64,000 nucleotides of DNA, from positions 1-64,000 of the forward strand of contig NZ_FNCO01000021.1 of the NCBI RefSeq assembly GCF_900100795.1, written 5' to 3'. Both the position numbers and the translations under genes were made by a program. The stretch comes from Pseudomonas abietaniphila. Lineage in GTDB: Bacteria; Pseudomonadota; Gammaproteobacteria; Pseudomonadales; Pseudomonadaceae. How positions within the stretch are numbered: position 1 is the first letter of the stretch; every line of letters begins with the position of its first letter. This document shows, piece after piece, positions 1-8,431 of this stretch. A model generated the notes under the pieces. It searched no databases, was not told the origin of the DNA, and saw only the letters and a list, made by a program, of their open reading frames with translations.

Positions 1-96
1 TAAGCTTATCCACAATTGCTGGGGCAAAAATCAGCAATCCGTCCTGGGTCAATTTTCAATCGGCAGGGTGGGTCAGTTTTAAATCAGCGCCAACAG
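1..96. mobile_element. Probable end of an IS21-family insertion sequence (rest off-window)
   Basis: Two related blocks, GGGTCAATTTTCAATCGGC at 46-64 and GGGTCAGTTTTAAATCAGC at 70-88, stand in tandem. Repeated terminal blocks of this kind are characteristic of IS21-family ends, and the likely outer edge is the CA near 95. The transposase and helper genes would lie to the left, outside the window. The insertion sits just downstream of the traC stop codon, so traC itself is intact. Family assignment is from memory of IS21-type ends, not from a search. Confidence 0.45.
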
Positions 97-129
97 CCGG
101 GCTTAAGTTTCTCACGAAGGCAAACCTGA

Positions 130-2562
130 TCAGGCGGTTGCAGCCTGCCGTTCCATGAAGGTGTTCACAGCCTCCACAGCGTCTACACCACGGTCCAGAT
201 CGTCCAGAATCTCATTTCGTGCAGGACCTTTGGTTGAGAACGTGACGTTATGGAACTCGTCAACCACAAGGCGGACAATGCCCCAATCCGTATCGCTACG
301 CTTCACCATAATCTCACTGTACTTACCAGGCATCGTGTGCACCGATTTGAGCATGTGCGCGCCGTAAGCTTCGATCTTGAATTGCTTGGAGTCGATGGCC
401 GAATCAATCGACTCCGACTTCTGTTGCAGGATGAACTGCCAAGCGGAGTTCGCTGCGATCGCTTCGCAGTTTTCCGATGCATACACGTCGCCGATGGACT
501 GGGTCACGACCAGTACTGCACCATCCTCTTTACGCGCCTTGCGGTACGCTGCGGTCATGGCTTTGGCCATCATCGGGTCATCGAGCATTTCCCAAGCCTC
601 ATCCACGATGAGGATCTTCTTGCGCCCGCGCTGCCCCATCTGGGCTTTGTACATGTCATGGTTGATTCGTGAGATCAACTGGAGCAGTACGACCTGCTGG
701 AGAGCTGGTCGACCTTTGAGGTCGCTCAATTCCATGCAGATGAATGCGTTGCTCATGTCCAGATTGTTTTCGCCTTCGAACCAGCGTGTGTATTGACCGC
801 CGGCGAAAGGGAACAGCTGGCGCCCCAGACGGACGCATTCCGGATCATCGGCCTGGCAAATGAACCATTCAGCCACGGCCGTGATGTTGGCTGTTTTGCC
901 GAATTTTTCCCAGACGCTCGTGATGGCCTGCTCGATGCGCGACAGTTGATAGTCGTCAAGGATGTCCTCAGGTGCAGCCATTTTCGCAATGGTAGCCTTC
1001 AGGATGTCCATCTCCTCATGGAGGTCTTCGATATGTGTGAACGGGTTCAGGCACACATTCGAGTCTTGTCGGAATTCGATGAACTCCCCCCCGACCATCT
1101 TGCACAGTTTGAGGTAGCTGCGACCAGCGTCAATGACCCAAACCTTTGCCCCGGACGCGAGGTAATCAGCGACGATTTTCTGTGTCAGGAACGATTTACC
1201 CGCGCCCGCCTCCGCAAAGATGATACCGCTGTAATTCGTACTGGAGTCGTACAGGTCAATCAGAGCTGGCTGACCGCGGCGCGTGAGCAGGAGCAAAGCA
1301 CCGGACATTCCACTTCCCGTCCACTCCCCAAGAATCGGCAAGAACTGGCATGCGTGCCGCACCGCCATGGTGTGAAAGCGGTACAGGTTTTTCGTGCCTT
1401 CGCGAGTAGTGTTGAGGGGCAGAAGGTTGTTCCACAACGCCTCCAAGATCCGGCGATCCTCTCTCAGCTCGAACGCTAGAGAGGTGTAATACGCCTGAAG
1501 CCCGGCCGACAATTTGTTCAAGCGGGCCTTGTCTCGGGAGAAAAGGAATACCGTGAAGTTTACCTCCACGATGATTGCGCCTTTGCCCTCGATTTCGTGA
1601 ATGAGGGTGTCCACGCCCTTTTTCTTATAACCCAGAATCGGGATCAGGTGTGATGTCGGACCAAAGACCTGGTGGTTGATCATCGACGATGTCTGTTTCA
1701 CCTGGTCCTTCTTCACAACCTGATCCGGATAGTGAATGGTCAGGACCATGTAGTAGGGATCGGTGATCTGGTTCGACAAACCATTAGGATCGCCGATCAT
1801 GTGGTTCATGATGGCGAGGCTGGTGCGCTGAGGAAAAAATTTAACGCTGAGTGCTTTTGCGTAGTGCGCACCATCGTTGAAGTTGATCGTGGACGCTTCG
1901 TCATAATTGACGGAGTCGCCGGGATAGTAGATCTGATCTTTGATCAGCTGGGTCTCATCGTAATGAGACCGTGGGGCATCCCACAGCTTCGTAATGATGC
2001 GCATGAGCACGAGATAGCCGACTGCATCGAGCTGAAAAAGATTCAGCGATGCAGCTTTGAGAGCCTCAGTCACTCGATCCGTGGATTCCTTGGTGTTGGC
2101 GATGTCGATGTCTTCTGGGCGCTCGTTCCGGCACGGGAACTTCAGCGTTACGATGACGCGTTGGCGGTTAAGCATAACGCCGCTGCGCTGGACCAGAGGT
2201 ACATCAACACCACCCGAAATCAGACCCGCATGTTGTCGGGTGAGGGCTTTCAGAATTGGGGCAGAAGTGGTTTTGTTGTTAACGTACGCGTCGATGTATT
2301 CGCCTACGTCCGGGCTCTCCAGCATTGCGATCTGGATGAAGGTTCCCGGTTTGAAACCCATGCTCAACGCGGACTGAAGTTTGTCGACGGTGGCAGCGCT
2401 GGCGCCGGTCAACGCGTCAGATACAAAACATGCGCCGAGATAATGCTCGGTGCCGTCGGAACAGAAGAAAATCTTTGAGTCGGAATCGACGGCACGAACC
2501 GTCAACTTGGATTGAGGCAGGGTAACCCTGTCCCCTTTGATCGTCGCTTGAGAGGCTGCCAT
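130..2562 (-). CDS. traC: TraC-type conjugation ATPase (VirB4 family)
   Basis: Cytoplasmic ATPase that powers pilus assembly and is associated with the inner-membrane face of an F-type secretion channel. The protein shows a Walker A motif AEAGAGKS and a Walker B segment ILIVDEAW, both in the C-terminal half, as in VirB4/TraC proteins. At about 810 residues it is close to the usual TraC length (F TraC is about 875). The ATG at 2562 is chosen because AAGGCG lies just upstream. An in-frame start at 2646 would run through the hairpin at 2638-2665 and is unlikely. It is the last tra gene on this strand within the window. Further mating-pair genes (TraN, F, H, G) would be expected to the left. Confidence 0.9.
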   Translation of the reverse strand: MAASQATIKGDRVTLPQSKLTVRAVDSDSKIFFCSDGTEHYLGACFVSDALTGASAATVDKLQSALSMGFKPGTFIQIAMLESPDVGEYIDAYVNNKTTSAPILKALTRQHAGLISGGVDVPLVQRSGVMLNRQRVIVTLKFPCRNERPEDIDIANTKESTDRVTEALKAASLNLFQLDAVGYLVLMRIITKLWDAPRSHYDETQLIKDQIYYPGDSVNYDEASTINFNDGAHYAKALSVKFFPQRTSLAIMNHMIGDPNGLSNQITDPYYMVLTIHYPDQVVKKDQVKQTSSMINHQVFGPTSHLIPILGYKKKGVDTLIHEIEGKGAIIVEVNFTVFLFSRDKARLNKLSAGLQAYYTSLAFELREDRRILEALWNNLLPLNTTREGTKNLYRFHTMAVRHACQFLPILGEWTGSGMSGALLLLTRRGQPALIDLYDSSTNYSGIIFAEAGAGKSFLTQKIVADYLASGAKVWVIDAGRSYLKLCKMVGGEFIEFRQDSNVCLNPFTHIEDLHEEMDILKATIAKMAAPEDILDDYQLSRIEQAITSVWEKFGKTANITAVAEWFICQADDPECVRLGRQLFPFAGGQYTRWFEGENNLDMSNAFICMELSDLKGRPALQQVVLLQLISRINHDMYKAQMGQRGRKKILIVDEAWEMLDDPMMAKAMTAAYRKARKEDGAVLVVTQSIGDVYASENCEAIAANSAWQFILQQKSESIDSAIDSKQFKIEAYGAHMLKSVHTMPGKYSEIMVKRSDTDWGIVRLVVDEFHNVTFSTKGPARNEILDDLDRGVDAVEAVNTFMERQAATA

Positions 2563-2637
2563 TGCACTGTTCGCCTTGTAGTGTGGTTGAGTAGGCTTGG
2601 AAGGCCTGGAGGACAACCCGCAGGCAGAGCCAGATAA

Positions 2638-2665
2638 AAGGCGCACTAGGAGGCTAGTGCGCCTT
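2638..2665 (-). terminator. Hairpin between pilin gene and traC (partial terminator)
   Basis: Perfect 12-bp inverted repeat AAGGCGCACTAG/CTAGTGCGCCTT with a 4-nt loop, followed on the minus strand by TTTTATC. It lies 8 nt after the pilin stop and before traC. It probably lets the pilin be made in excess over the downstream ATPase, by partial termination or by protecting the pilin mRNA 3' end. Confidence 0.7.
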
Positions 2666-2673
2666 GGGGTGGC

Positions 2674-3015
2674 TTACAGAGTTGCGGTGAAGATGTTGGT
2701 CAGAACGCCAGGGCCGACGCTCGCAGAGAGGGCAACAGCAACGCCGGTAACAACCGACATCACCGATTGCTTGACTACGCCGATGGCCAGGCCGGTACCG
2801 AGTGCGCCGAGTGCGAAAACCTTACCCAGAGAGCCGGTCATCCAGCTGTCGAGGTTGGTTACGATATCGGTGAAGGTTGAGTCGGAACCGGCGGTCACGT
2901 CGACGGCAACAGCCAAGGCGATCAAGGCGACGGCAGCCAGCGCACGCTTGTCGACTTTATTCACACCAGCAGTTGCGGCCATGGTGGTTTGGATTTGGGT
3001 AGTTTGTGCGTTCAT
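2674..3015 (-). CDS. Probable conjugative pilin (TraA-like)
   Basis: Small 113-residue protein with a basic N-terminus and at least two hydrophobic segments (about residues 25-40, and the stretch from about 62 to 95). This is the architecture of F-type pilin precursors. A clear GGAG lies 8 nt before the ATG. It sits between traV and traC rather than ahead of traL as in F. A strong hairpin follows it, as expected for an abundantly expressed subunit. Homology is inferred from size, hydrophobicity and position only. An inner-membrane accessory protein remains possible. Confidence 0.6.
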   Translation of the reverse strand: MNAQTTQIQTTMAATAGVNKVDKRALAAVALIALAVAVDVTAGSDSTFTDIVTNLDSWMTGSLGKVFALGALGTGLAIGVVKQSVMSVVTGVAVALSASVGPGVLTNIFTATL

Positions 3016-3034
3016 GTGGAGCTCCGTTTGTTGA

Positions 3035-3640
3035 TTAGTTCAGGTTGATGTCAGTGGTTGGTGGAATACCGGGTACAGCTGTAGGCCCGTAATCGGTTGG
3101 TTGTTTGGGTTTATCCGGTTGCTTGGAAACAGGAACATCGACTGTCGGGGCAGAAGACATTTCAAGGTGTGGTACGACCATCCCCTGACCAGCGTATTCA
3201 GCCTTGCCGAATGACCAGGTACGCGGTTGCACCTCTGTGAACAGATATGACGGGAAGTGCAGGTCGTCCTTGCTGTCGATCCACGGCGCGATCCAGATGC
3301 GCATCACTTGTGCCGGAACACGAACAGGACGGGCCAGATCTGCGACTTTGGGCCCTGGCATACCGTTTGAAATCTTGGCGTTACGCTCAGAGCTCGCAGT
3401 CTTTCCCAGGTCGTCACCGTATTTGACGTTTGGGGCTTTCTGACCGATGGGCATGTCACTGTCCGTCAGCTTCGGCATCTGGTTAGTGGACTTGTAAACG
3501 GCCAGAGGCGATTTGCAGATGATTCCCTGCGGCATGCCCGGGCAGGAGAACTCGTCAGAGTCCGCGGTGTTAAACCAGGATGAACACCCACTGAGCAGCG
3601 CAATAGGGAGCAGTGCTGCGATGATTGCAGTACGTTTCAT
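3035..3640 (-). CDS. traV: TraV outer-membrane lipoprotein of the transfer channel
   Basis: TraV is the VirB7-like lipoprotein that anchors the TraK/TraB core complex in the outer membrane. The N-terminus is a lipoprotein signal ending in the lipobox LSGC, followed by further cysteines at SCPGM and IICKS, as in TraV proteins. The ATG at 3640 has AAAGGT seven nt upstream. An alternative ATG at 3658 overlaps the traB stop codon (ATGA). The position after traB matches the F order traK-traB-traV. Confidence 0.85.
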   Translation of the reverse strand: MKRTAIIAALLPIALLSGCSSWFNTADSDEFSCPGMPQGIICKSPLAVYKSTNQMPKLTDSDMPIGQKAPNVKYGDDLGKTASSERNAKISNGMPGPKVADLARPVRVPAQVMRIWIAPWIDSKDDLHFPSYLFTEVQPRTWSFGKAEYAGQGMVVPHLEMSSAPTVDVPVSKQPDKPKQPTDYGPTAVPGIPPTTDINLN

Positions 3641-3654
3641 AGAAATACCTTTAT

Positions 3655-4857
3655 TCATTTCAGCTCAAGACCTTTAACCAACATGATGGTCACCTTACGG
3701 CCAGCGTCGATTTCAACTACCGGAGTCATTTCGCGGGCCATTTCCATGTAAAACTTTGCAATTTCGTTTGCCGATGTGGAGAAACCTTTCGAGACACCTG
3801 TTTGCAAAATGGTCGATGCGTCTGCGGTCTGAGTTTGTGTAGTACCGTTAGAACCCAGGCTAAGTTGTGGAATTGTTTGTGGTGTCATGCCTTGAGCGAG
3901 ACCAGAAAGTCCGCCAGCCACCAATGTTTTGGCAATCATCTGGCCTTGTTTAGATACCAAACGACCGCGCATACCGACGCGACCATCTTCGCCAACAACA
4001 TAACCTTCCAACTTGCCTTCCATGATCTTGCCGTCCTTACGGACGCAGGAAATGGTTTCCGTACGGAGCATCGCCCTTTCGCTGGATAGAACGCCGTAAC
4101 CGGAGGCAAGGGTGAAGCACTCTTTAACGTCGACGTTGTATTTGTTTGGCAAAACCGCATCAGACTTAACGCGCATCGTGGTCGGCACAGGGTTTTTCTG
4201 CGTAGTTGCGCTGGTTGGCGCATCCATACCGTTCAGCAGGACAGCTTCGAAAAAGGACCCCGCAGCCAATGCCGGGATTGGCTTCTCGTCACGCTTTGGG
4301 GCGTCTTTCCTGCCGCTCAGGTCTACACCGGTGATGCGCAATCCGGATGATTCCTGAACGGGTTCGACTGCCGGCTCACTTGCACCAGTCGCTGCCTCGT
4401 AGCCTGGGAGCGGTGCGTTAAGTGCTGGCGACGGTGACTTCGAGGTCTGCTGTTTAGACAGCTCCTCGATCTTGTCATTCATCCGCTTCATCTCACGCAA
4501 AGCGTCTTGCGTAACAGGATCGGGCCGACGATTCTGGGCTTCTTCTAAGTCCCGCAGGCGATCGTTTTTCCGATCTTGTTCCATTTGCTTAATGGCATCT
4601 TGAAATTCCTTGATGCGTTTGTTTTGAGCCGCAAGTTGCGCCATAACCTGCTCAGGGGTGTTGTTTTCACCTTTTGGCAAAAGCAACTTGGTTTCAGACA
4701 ACGGGTCAGTTGCGTTTTTGTTTTTTGGTTTTTCACCACCTACCAGAATACTTCCTGCCAGGATCAGTACTGCAAATAAGCCGCCAATCGCGATACAGGA
4801 ACGAACCGCTGGGCTGAGATCCTGCCATTTAGATTTAAGATCGTCTTTGAACGCCAT
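3655..4857 (-). CDS. traB: TraB channel-spanning scaffold protein (VirB10 family)
   Basis: TraB spans the periplasm from inner to outer membrane and links the ATPases to the TraV/TraK pore. The 400-residue protein has a short cytoplasmic N-terminus, one transmembrane segment (about residues 20-40), and a charged, probably coiled-coil region (about 65-135). A linker leads to the C-terminal TrbI/VirB10-like domain, which ends in a KVTIMLVKGLELK segment. The gene directly follows traK and overlaps the upstream traV start region, so translation is probably coupled. Confidence 0.9.
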   Translation of the reverse strand: MAFKDDLKSKWQDLSPAVRSCIAIGGLFAVLILAGSILVGGEKPKNKNATDPLSETKLLLPKGENNTPEQVMAQLAAQNKRIKEFQDAIKQMEQDRKNDRLRDLEEAQNRRPDPVTQDALREMKRMNDKIEELSKQQTSKSPSPALNAPLPGYEAATGASEPAVEPVQESSGLRITGVDLSGRKDAPKRDEKPIPALAAGSFFEAVLLNGMDAPTSATTQKNPVPTTMRVKSDAVLPNKYNVDVKECFTLASGYGVLSSERAMLRTETISCVRKDGKIMEGKLEGYVVGEDGRVGMRGRLVSKQGQMIAKTLVAGGLSGLAQGMTPQTIPQLSLGSNGTTQTQTADASTILQTGVSKGFSTSANEIAKFYMEMAREMTPVVEIDAGRKVTIMLVKGLELK

Positions 4858-4859
4858 GG

Positions 4860-5705
4860 TTAATCCCCTGTGGCCGACTTATCAGAGACGATGTAGACAT
4901 CCGTTGTTTTCCCTCGGCTCAAAGTGGCGGTCGGGAAAAACGAAACAGCGCGGACGCCTTCGCTATAGAAAGTGCCTTCGTCCAGGTCGACGTCAGATTG
5001 AGTCGTGCCTTGAAGGGTGTAGCGGTAGATGTCGTATTCAGGTCCGGAGTAGCGAACCTTGGGATACGCGATCACGTTGCCGATGTTCGCCGCTGCTGCC
5101 GGCAGTGGACCTTCGCTGAAGCCTTCCGGGGTTTTCCCCAGTGCCGCTTCGCGCATGACATAGCGAATGTTGTCTGTGTAAACGTTGCTATCAGGTGCAT
5201 GCTCGGCATCCGATTTGTTACCTGGTTCGGCCTGCGGCTTGTCCATCTGCAAGACGACGGTCTGCGGAGGCATATCCTTTGGCACCAGGGTCAACGAAAT
5301 CACTGGATCATTCGGATTCGAGCCCGTTACAAACAGGGCAACTGGCTTTCCGGTTGGCTTCATCGTCACGTACAGCGACTGACCAACAGGTGATATATCG
5401 GCGTCGTTCTTCTGCTGATCGATCGACTTCGGCTCGGCGAAGGGCGTCGCGATACGGTTCGGCAGAGTGCTCGAAACATAGATGATTTCGTTTCGGTCAG
5501 AGCTGACCCGTACGACGTTGGTCCTCAGCTCTTCGGAGGTTCCGGGCATGACACCGAGGCCTGGCAGTGGCTGGGCTTCAACAGGTTTAGTTCGCTTTTC
5601 AGCGGTCGGAACGGGTGGCAATTTCACGCCTGAAATCTCGGCAGCATTGGATGCTGCGCCATAAATCGAGACCAGCACGATGAGGGCGATGGCTGAGCGT
5701 TTCAC
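4860..5705 (-). CDS. traK: TraK secretin-like component of the transfer core complex
   Basis: Periplasmic/outer-membrane VirB9-like protein that binds TraB and TraV. A GTG start at 5705 is chosen because a perfect AGGAGG stands 7 nt upstream and the GTGA overlaps the traE stop. The protein then opens with a normal signal peptide (MKRSAIALIVLVSIYGA...). A longer ATG form from 5810 would lie entirely inside traE and lack a signal peptide at its start. About 281 residues, ending 3 nt before traB. The family call rests on the traE-traK-traB order and size. Confidence 0.85.
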   Translation of the reverse strand: MKRSAIALIVLVSIYGAASNAAEISGVKLPPVPTAEKRTKPVEAQPLPGLGVMPGTSEELRTNVVRVSSDRNEIIYVSSTLPNRIATPFAEPKSIDQQKNDADISPVGQSLYVTMKPTGKPVALFVTGSNPNDPVISLTLVPKDMPPQTVVLQMDKPQAEPGNKSDAEHAPDSNVYTDNIRYVMREAALGKTPEGFSEGPLPAAAANIGNVIAYPKVRYSGPEYDIYRYTLQGTTQSDVDLDEGTFYSEGVRAVSFFPTATLSRGKTTDVYIVSDKSATGD

Positions 5706-6334
5706 TGAAGCGCCTCCTTGGTTTGTTCTGCTGGTTTGGCGGGGTGCCCTTGCAGCCACTTGAGGGTTTTGGGTGTGTTGCCGGGGTATGTGTCCATGCC
5801 GGTAATCCACGGCCGACCGGCACGCATTTTGATTTCGTACTCAACCACTTGAGGGTTCGGTCGGGATTGGCCGGTGGCGCTTCGCGACTCCATCGAGCCA
5901 ATAATGAAAACCTTGTCAGAGGCTTTCTCATAGGCGACGTCAGTCGCTGTCCATGAAACTGAACCGGCGTTAGTGGCAAAGACCGGATCATTCGCTAGGA
6001 CGAACATCTTCTTGCGCACGTCTGGGTAGATTTTTGGGTCGACGAAGGCGCTTACCGAATCAGCAATGAAATTGACGTTCTTCGGCGTGACGTTTCCCAT
6101 CAGCATTGCCGCGTACATGCCGAACGACTTGAGATATTCCTCGTCAGCGTTGTTCCAGCCGACTTTCACGGCCTTATCGAGCGTCGGCGGGACCAGGCGG
6201 GTTTGCTCGTGCTGACCCATTTGGTTAACGGAAAGGACGCACACCGCGACCGCAAGGAAAACGTTGGCCAAGTTGTTGAAGCGGGCGTAACTCGAAAGCC
6301 CCTCCATCGTCCCCTTCATTTTTTTGATGTCCAT
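5702..6334 (-). CDS. traE: TraE inner-membrane assembly protein (VirB5/8-type)
   Basis: The 210-residue protein has one N-terminal transmembrane helix (about residues 22-40) and a periplasmic domain. This is the topology of TraE proteins needed for F-type pilus assembly. It lies between traL and traK, the canonical F order, and overlaps the traK GTG start by 4 nt. Confidence 0.9.
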   Translation of the reverse strand: MDIKKMKGTMEGLSSYARFNNLANVFLAVAVCVLSVNQMGQHEQTRLVPPTLDKAVKVGWNNADEEYLKSFGMYAAMLMGNVTPKNVNFIADSVSAFVDPKIYPDVRKKMFVLANDPVFATNAGSVSWTATDVAYEKASDKVFIIGSMESRSATGQSRPNPQVVEYEIKMRAGRPWITGMDTYPGNTPKTLKWLQGHPAKPAEQTKEALQ

Positions 6335-6394
6335 CTAATGCCCCTTGTGCAGTCGCGATACATAACGCGTACGCATACGCCGAATGCAAATTTT

Positions 6395-6679
6395 TCAGAA
6401 GAAGTAGTCACGTTTGGATGAGTCCTGATAATGCTTGTTCAGCGTCATCACACCCGCCCAATAGCAGAGATGAATCAGGATGCCGTCGAGCGCTCCGCTT
6501 TTGAAACGCTTGAAACGCTTGACCGCATACCAACCGGCAACAAGCGACGCGATCGTGGCCCAGCCACCCAGTGCGATACCTGCACCCAGGCAACCGATGA
6601 AAATTGCTGCTTCGTCAATCTCCCAGAAGAGCAATTGCATCTGGCTGTCGACATACCGAGGAATATCAATCTCTTTCAA
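6395..6679 (-). CDS. traL: TraL inner-membrane pilus assembly protein (VirB3-like)
   Basis: The 94-residue protein begins with IPRYVDSQMQLLFWEIDE, the pattern seen in TraL proteins, and has two hydrophobic segments (about 25-50 and 66-80). TraL is the small VirB3-like membrane protein at the start of F-type transfer operons. Its start overlaps the preceding OmpA-like gene stop by 4 nt, so the two are probably translationally coupled. Confidence 0.9.
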   Translation of the reverse strand: MKEIDIPRYVDSQMQLLFWEIDEAAIFIGCLGAGIALGGWATIASLVAGWYAVKRFKRFKSGALDGILIHLCYWAGVMTLNKHYQDSSKRDYFF

Positions 6680-7287
6680 CGCGAACCCCCTTCCGCCTTC
6701 ACGATGTCAATTTCAACCCGGCGGTTTTTGGAGGAGTCAACCGTTGAGACCGGATCGCGCTTCCCACGACCCAGGACCTTGATGCGTTTTTTCTGCATCC
6801 CATGCTTGATCAGGTATCGCGCTACATCGATAGCTCGGTCTTCTGACAAACGCTGGTTATATGCAGCTGCCCCTACCTCGTCCGCATATCCCGTGACCGT
6901 GACGGTGCTTCCTGCATGAAGTGCCTCGCCCATCACATTGATCAGTGGTGTCCATGCCAGCGGATGGCTCTTATCAAAATCAAAATAAATTGTGGTGCGA
7001 GTGTGACGTGCCTCTTCAGCGGCGCTCGCATCTTCAGCGTTGAGGCGAGCTTCATCCGCCGGCATCAGTGCGCGCATGCGTGCTGGCTCAGTGACTGTCC
7101 ACTGGGTGGGACTGCGTTTGATCTGGGTATCGCGAACGGCTTCACCAAGCACATGAGCAGAGTGAGCCGGCTCAATCGCAACCCCGACGTTGTCCGGAAC
7201 CATTACTTCACGCACATCGGCGGCACCAGCGGAGCCAGTGACTAGGGCGATCGAGGCTAGCAGGATGGCTCTGTTTAGGGATGTCAT
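6676..7287 (-). CDS. OmpA-family peptidoglycan-binding protein, first gene of the tra operon
   Basis: A signal peptide (MTSLNRAILLASIALVTGS...) is followed by a unique middle region. The C-terminal OmpA-like domain (about residues 95-195) shows IYFDFDKS, TVTGYADEVG, NQRLSEDRA, KVLGRGKRDP and NRRVEI. Such domains bind peptidoglycan in the periplasm. Its place at the head of traL-E-K-B-V suggests it anchors the transfer apparatus to the wall. F has no such gene at this position. Confidence 0.85.
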   Translation of the reverse strand: MTSLNRAILLASIALVTGSAGAADVREVMVPDNVGVAIEPAHSAHVLGEAVRDTQIKRSPTQWTVTEPARMRALMPADEARLNAEDASAAEEARHTRTTIYFDFDKSHPLAWTPLINVMGEALHAGSTVTVTGYADEVGAAAYNQRLSEDRAIDVARYLIKHGMQKKRIKVLGRGKRDPVSTVDSSKNRRVEIDIVKAEGGSR

Positions 7288-7309
7288 ACGATACTCGTTG
7301 GCTGTGGTT

Positions 7310-7396
7310 ACGCGTTAACACGTAGAGATAATACAGACAGACTGGTTTCTGTTGCAACCGTCTCTTGTGGCGCCTAAAATATAGTGACGTGTTAAG
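7310..7396. promoter_or_regulatory. Divergent control region with inverted ACGTGTTAA sites
   Basis: Between the leftward tra operon and the rightward annealing-protein gene, the near-palindrome ACGCGTTAACACGT (7310-7323) and ACGTGTTAAG (7387-7396) present the same ACGTGTTAA half-site in opposite orientation. An ACGTGTGAT version occurs upstream of other plasmid genes at 13021 and 22269. A shared plasmid regulator binding here is an inference. Confidence 0.35.
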
Positions 7397-7497
7397 TATT
7401 GCAATTAAATCTTGGGCGTCACCACACCTTATTGGCAGCTGTGCTTCATACCCCTGCATTAGGTATTCCCTCTTTGCAGAGTCGTAGGAGTCAAAAA

Positions 7498-8367
7498 ATG
7501 CAAATCTCAACAGAAACGGCATCATCCGCTGGGCAAAATTCGGGACATTCCGACTTGGCCAAGCAGCCTGATGCCGGTGCTTCGATCGGCCTAGAGGTGT
7601 GGCGCAAGGTTCAAGAAACAGATCCGGAGGTAACCAAGGCCTTTAGCAAAGGCGGGTTCCTTGGAACGGCAATCGCACCGATGTACCAGTTCCAGCGTGC
7701 AACAGAGATCTTTGGTCCGTATGGCATCGGTTGGGGGGTCGAGGTTCTCAGTGAGTCCTATATCGACGGCATTCCCCTTATGGTCAACAACGCTCAGGTT
7801 GGCAAAGAGGTCATCCACAAGGTGTACGTGGAGCTCTGGTATTTCTACAAAGGCCATCGCGGCTCCGTCAAACAGTTCGGCGCAACCACCTACATTTCCA
7901 GGGATCACTTCGGTGTTATCTCCAGTGATGAAGATCACGCCAAAAAGAGCCAGACGGATGCGACGTCGAAGTGTCTTTCGATGCTCGGTTTCAGCGCAGA
8001 TGTCTTCATGGGCAAATACGACGACAACAAATATGTCGAAGGGTTGAGGGCGAAATTTGATTTGCAGCGTTCCAGCACCACCCAATCGACTGAGTCCACG
8101 GAAGCATCCCAGGCATCCAACGCTGGTCCGTCTCAGTCGGTCAGTGGCCCTACTCGCTATGAGCAATATAAAGATCGCCTTGCACAAAAAGAGAAGGCGG
8201 GAGAGTCGTTTGATGTAGCTGCTGTACGAGCGACCATTGAGCAGGACTCGTCCTTAACGAAAATGGAGATTCAGACCCTTCTGCAATTTCCGCTGCTTCG
8301 CATTCCGGCTCCGGAATCGAACAAGCATCAAGACGCGTCGACTACCCAGTCGAGTGTATTTCTATAA
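7498..8367 (+). CDS. Rad52/Sak-like single-strand DNA annealing protein
   Basis: The 289-residue protein contains the pattern of plasmid and phage Rad52-superfamily annealing proteins. A GIGWGVEVL segment is followed by an LWYFYKG beta-strand pair, then KKSQTDATSKCLSMLGFS and DVFMGKYDDNKY. Such proteins pair complementary single strands during recombination, which suits incoming conjugative DNA. The ATG at 7498 has TAGGAG 8 nt upstream. The C-terminal 110 residues are Ser/Thr/Gln-rich and look like a flexible tail. A strong terminator follows. The assignment is from motif recall. An alternative is another annealing family such as RecT. Confidence 0.7.
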   Translation: MQISTETASSAGQNSGHSDLAKQPDAGASIGLEVWRKVQETDPEVTKAFSKGGFLGTAIAPMYQFQRATEIFGPYGIGWGVEVLSESYIDGIPLMVNNAQVGKEVIHKVYVELWYFYKGHRGSVKQFGATTYISRDHFGVISSDEDHAKKSQTDATSKCLSMLGFSADVFMGKYDDNKYVEGLRAKFDLQRSSTTQSTESTEASQASNAGPSQSVSGPTRYEQYKDRLAQKEKAGESFDVAAVRATIEQDSSLTKMEIQTLLQFPLLRIPAPESNKHQDASTTQSSVFL

Positions 8368-8374
8368 CCCGACA

Positions 8375-8407
8375 ACCCGAGCGCCTCACGGTGGCTCGGG
8401 TTTTTTT
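8375..8407 (+). terminator. Rho-independent terminator of the annealing-protein gene
   Basis: ACCCGAGC/GCTCGGGT stem with an 11-nt loop, followed by seven T residues. It separates this gene from the coupling-protein operon. Confidence 0.85.
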
Positions 8408-8431
8408 ATGCGTAGCTAAAGGCTCCCTCTT

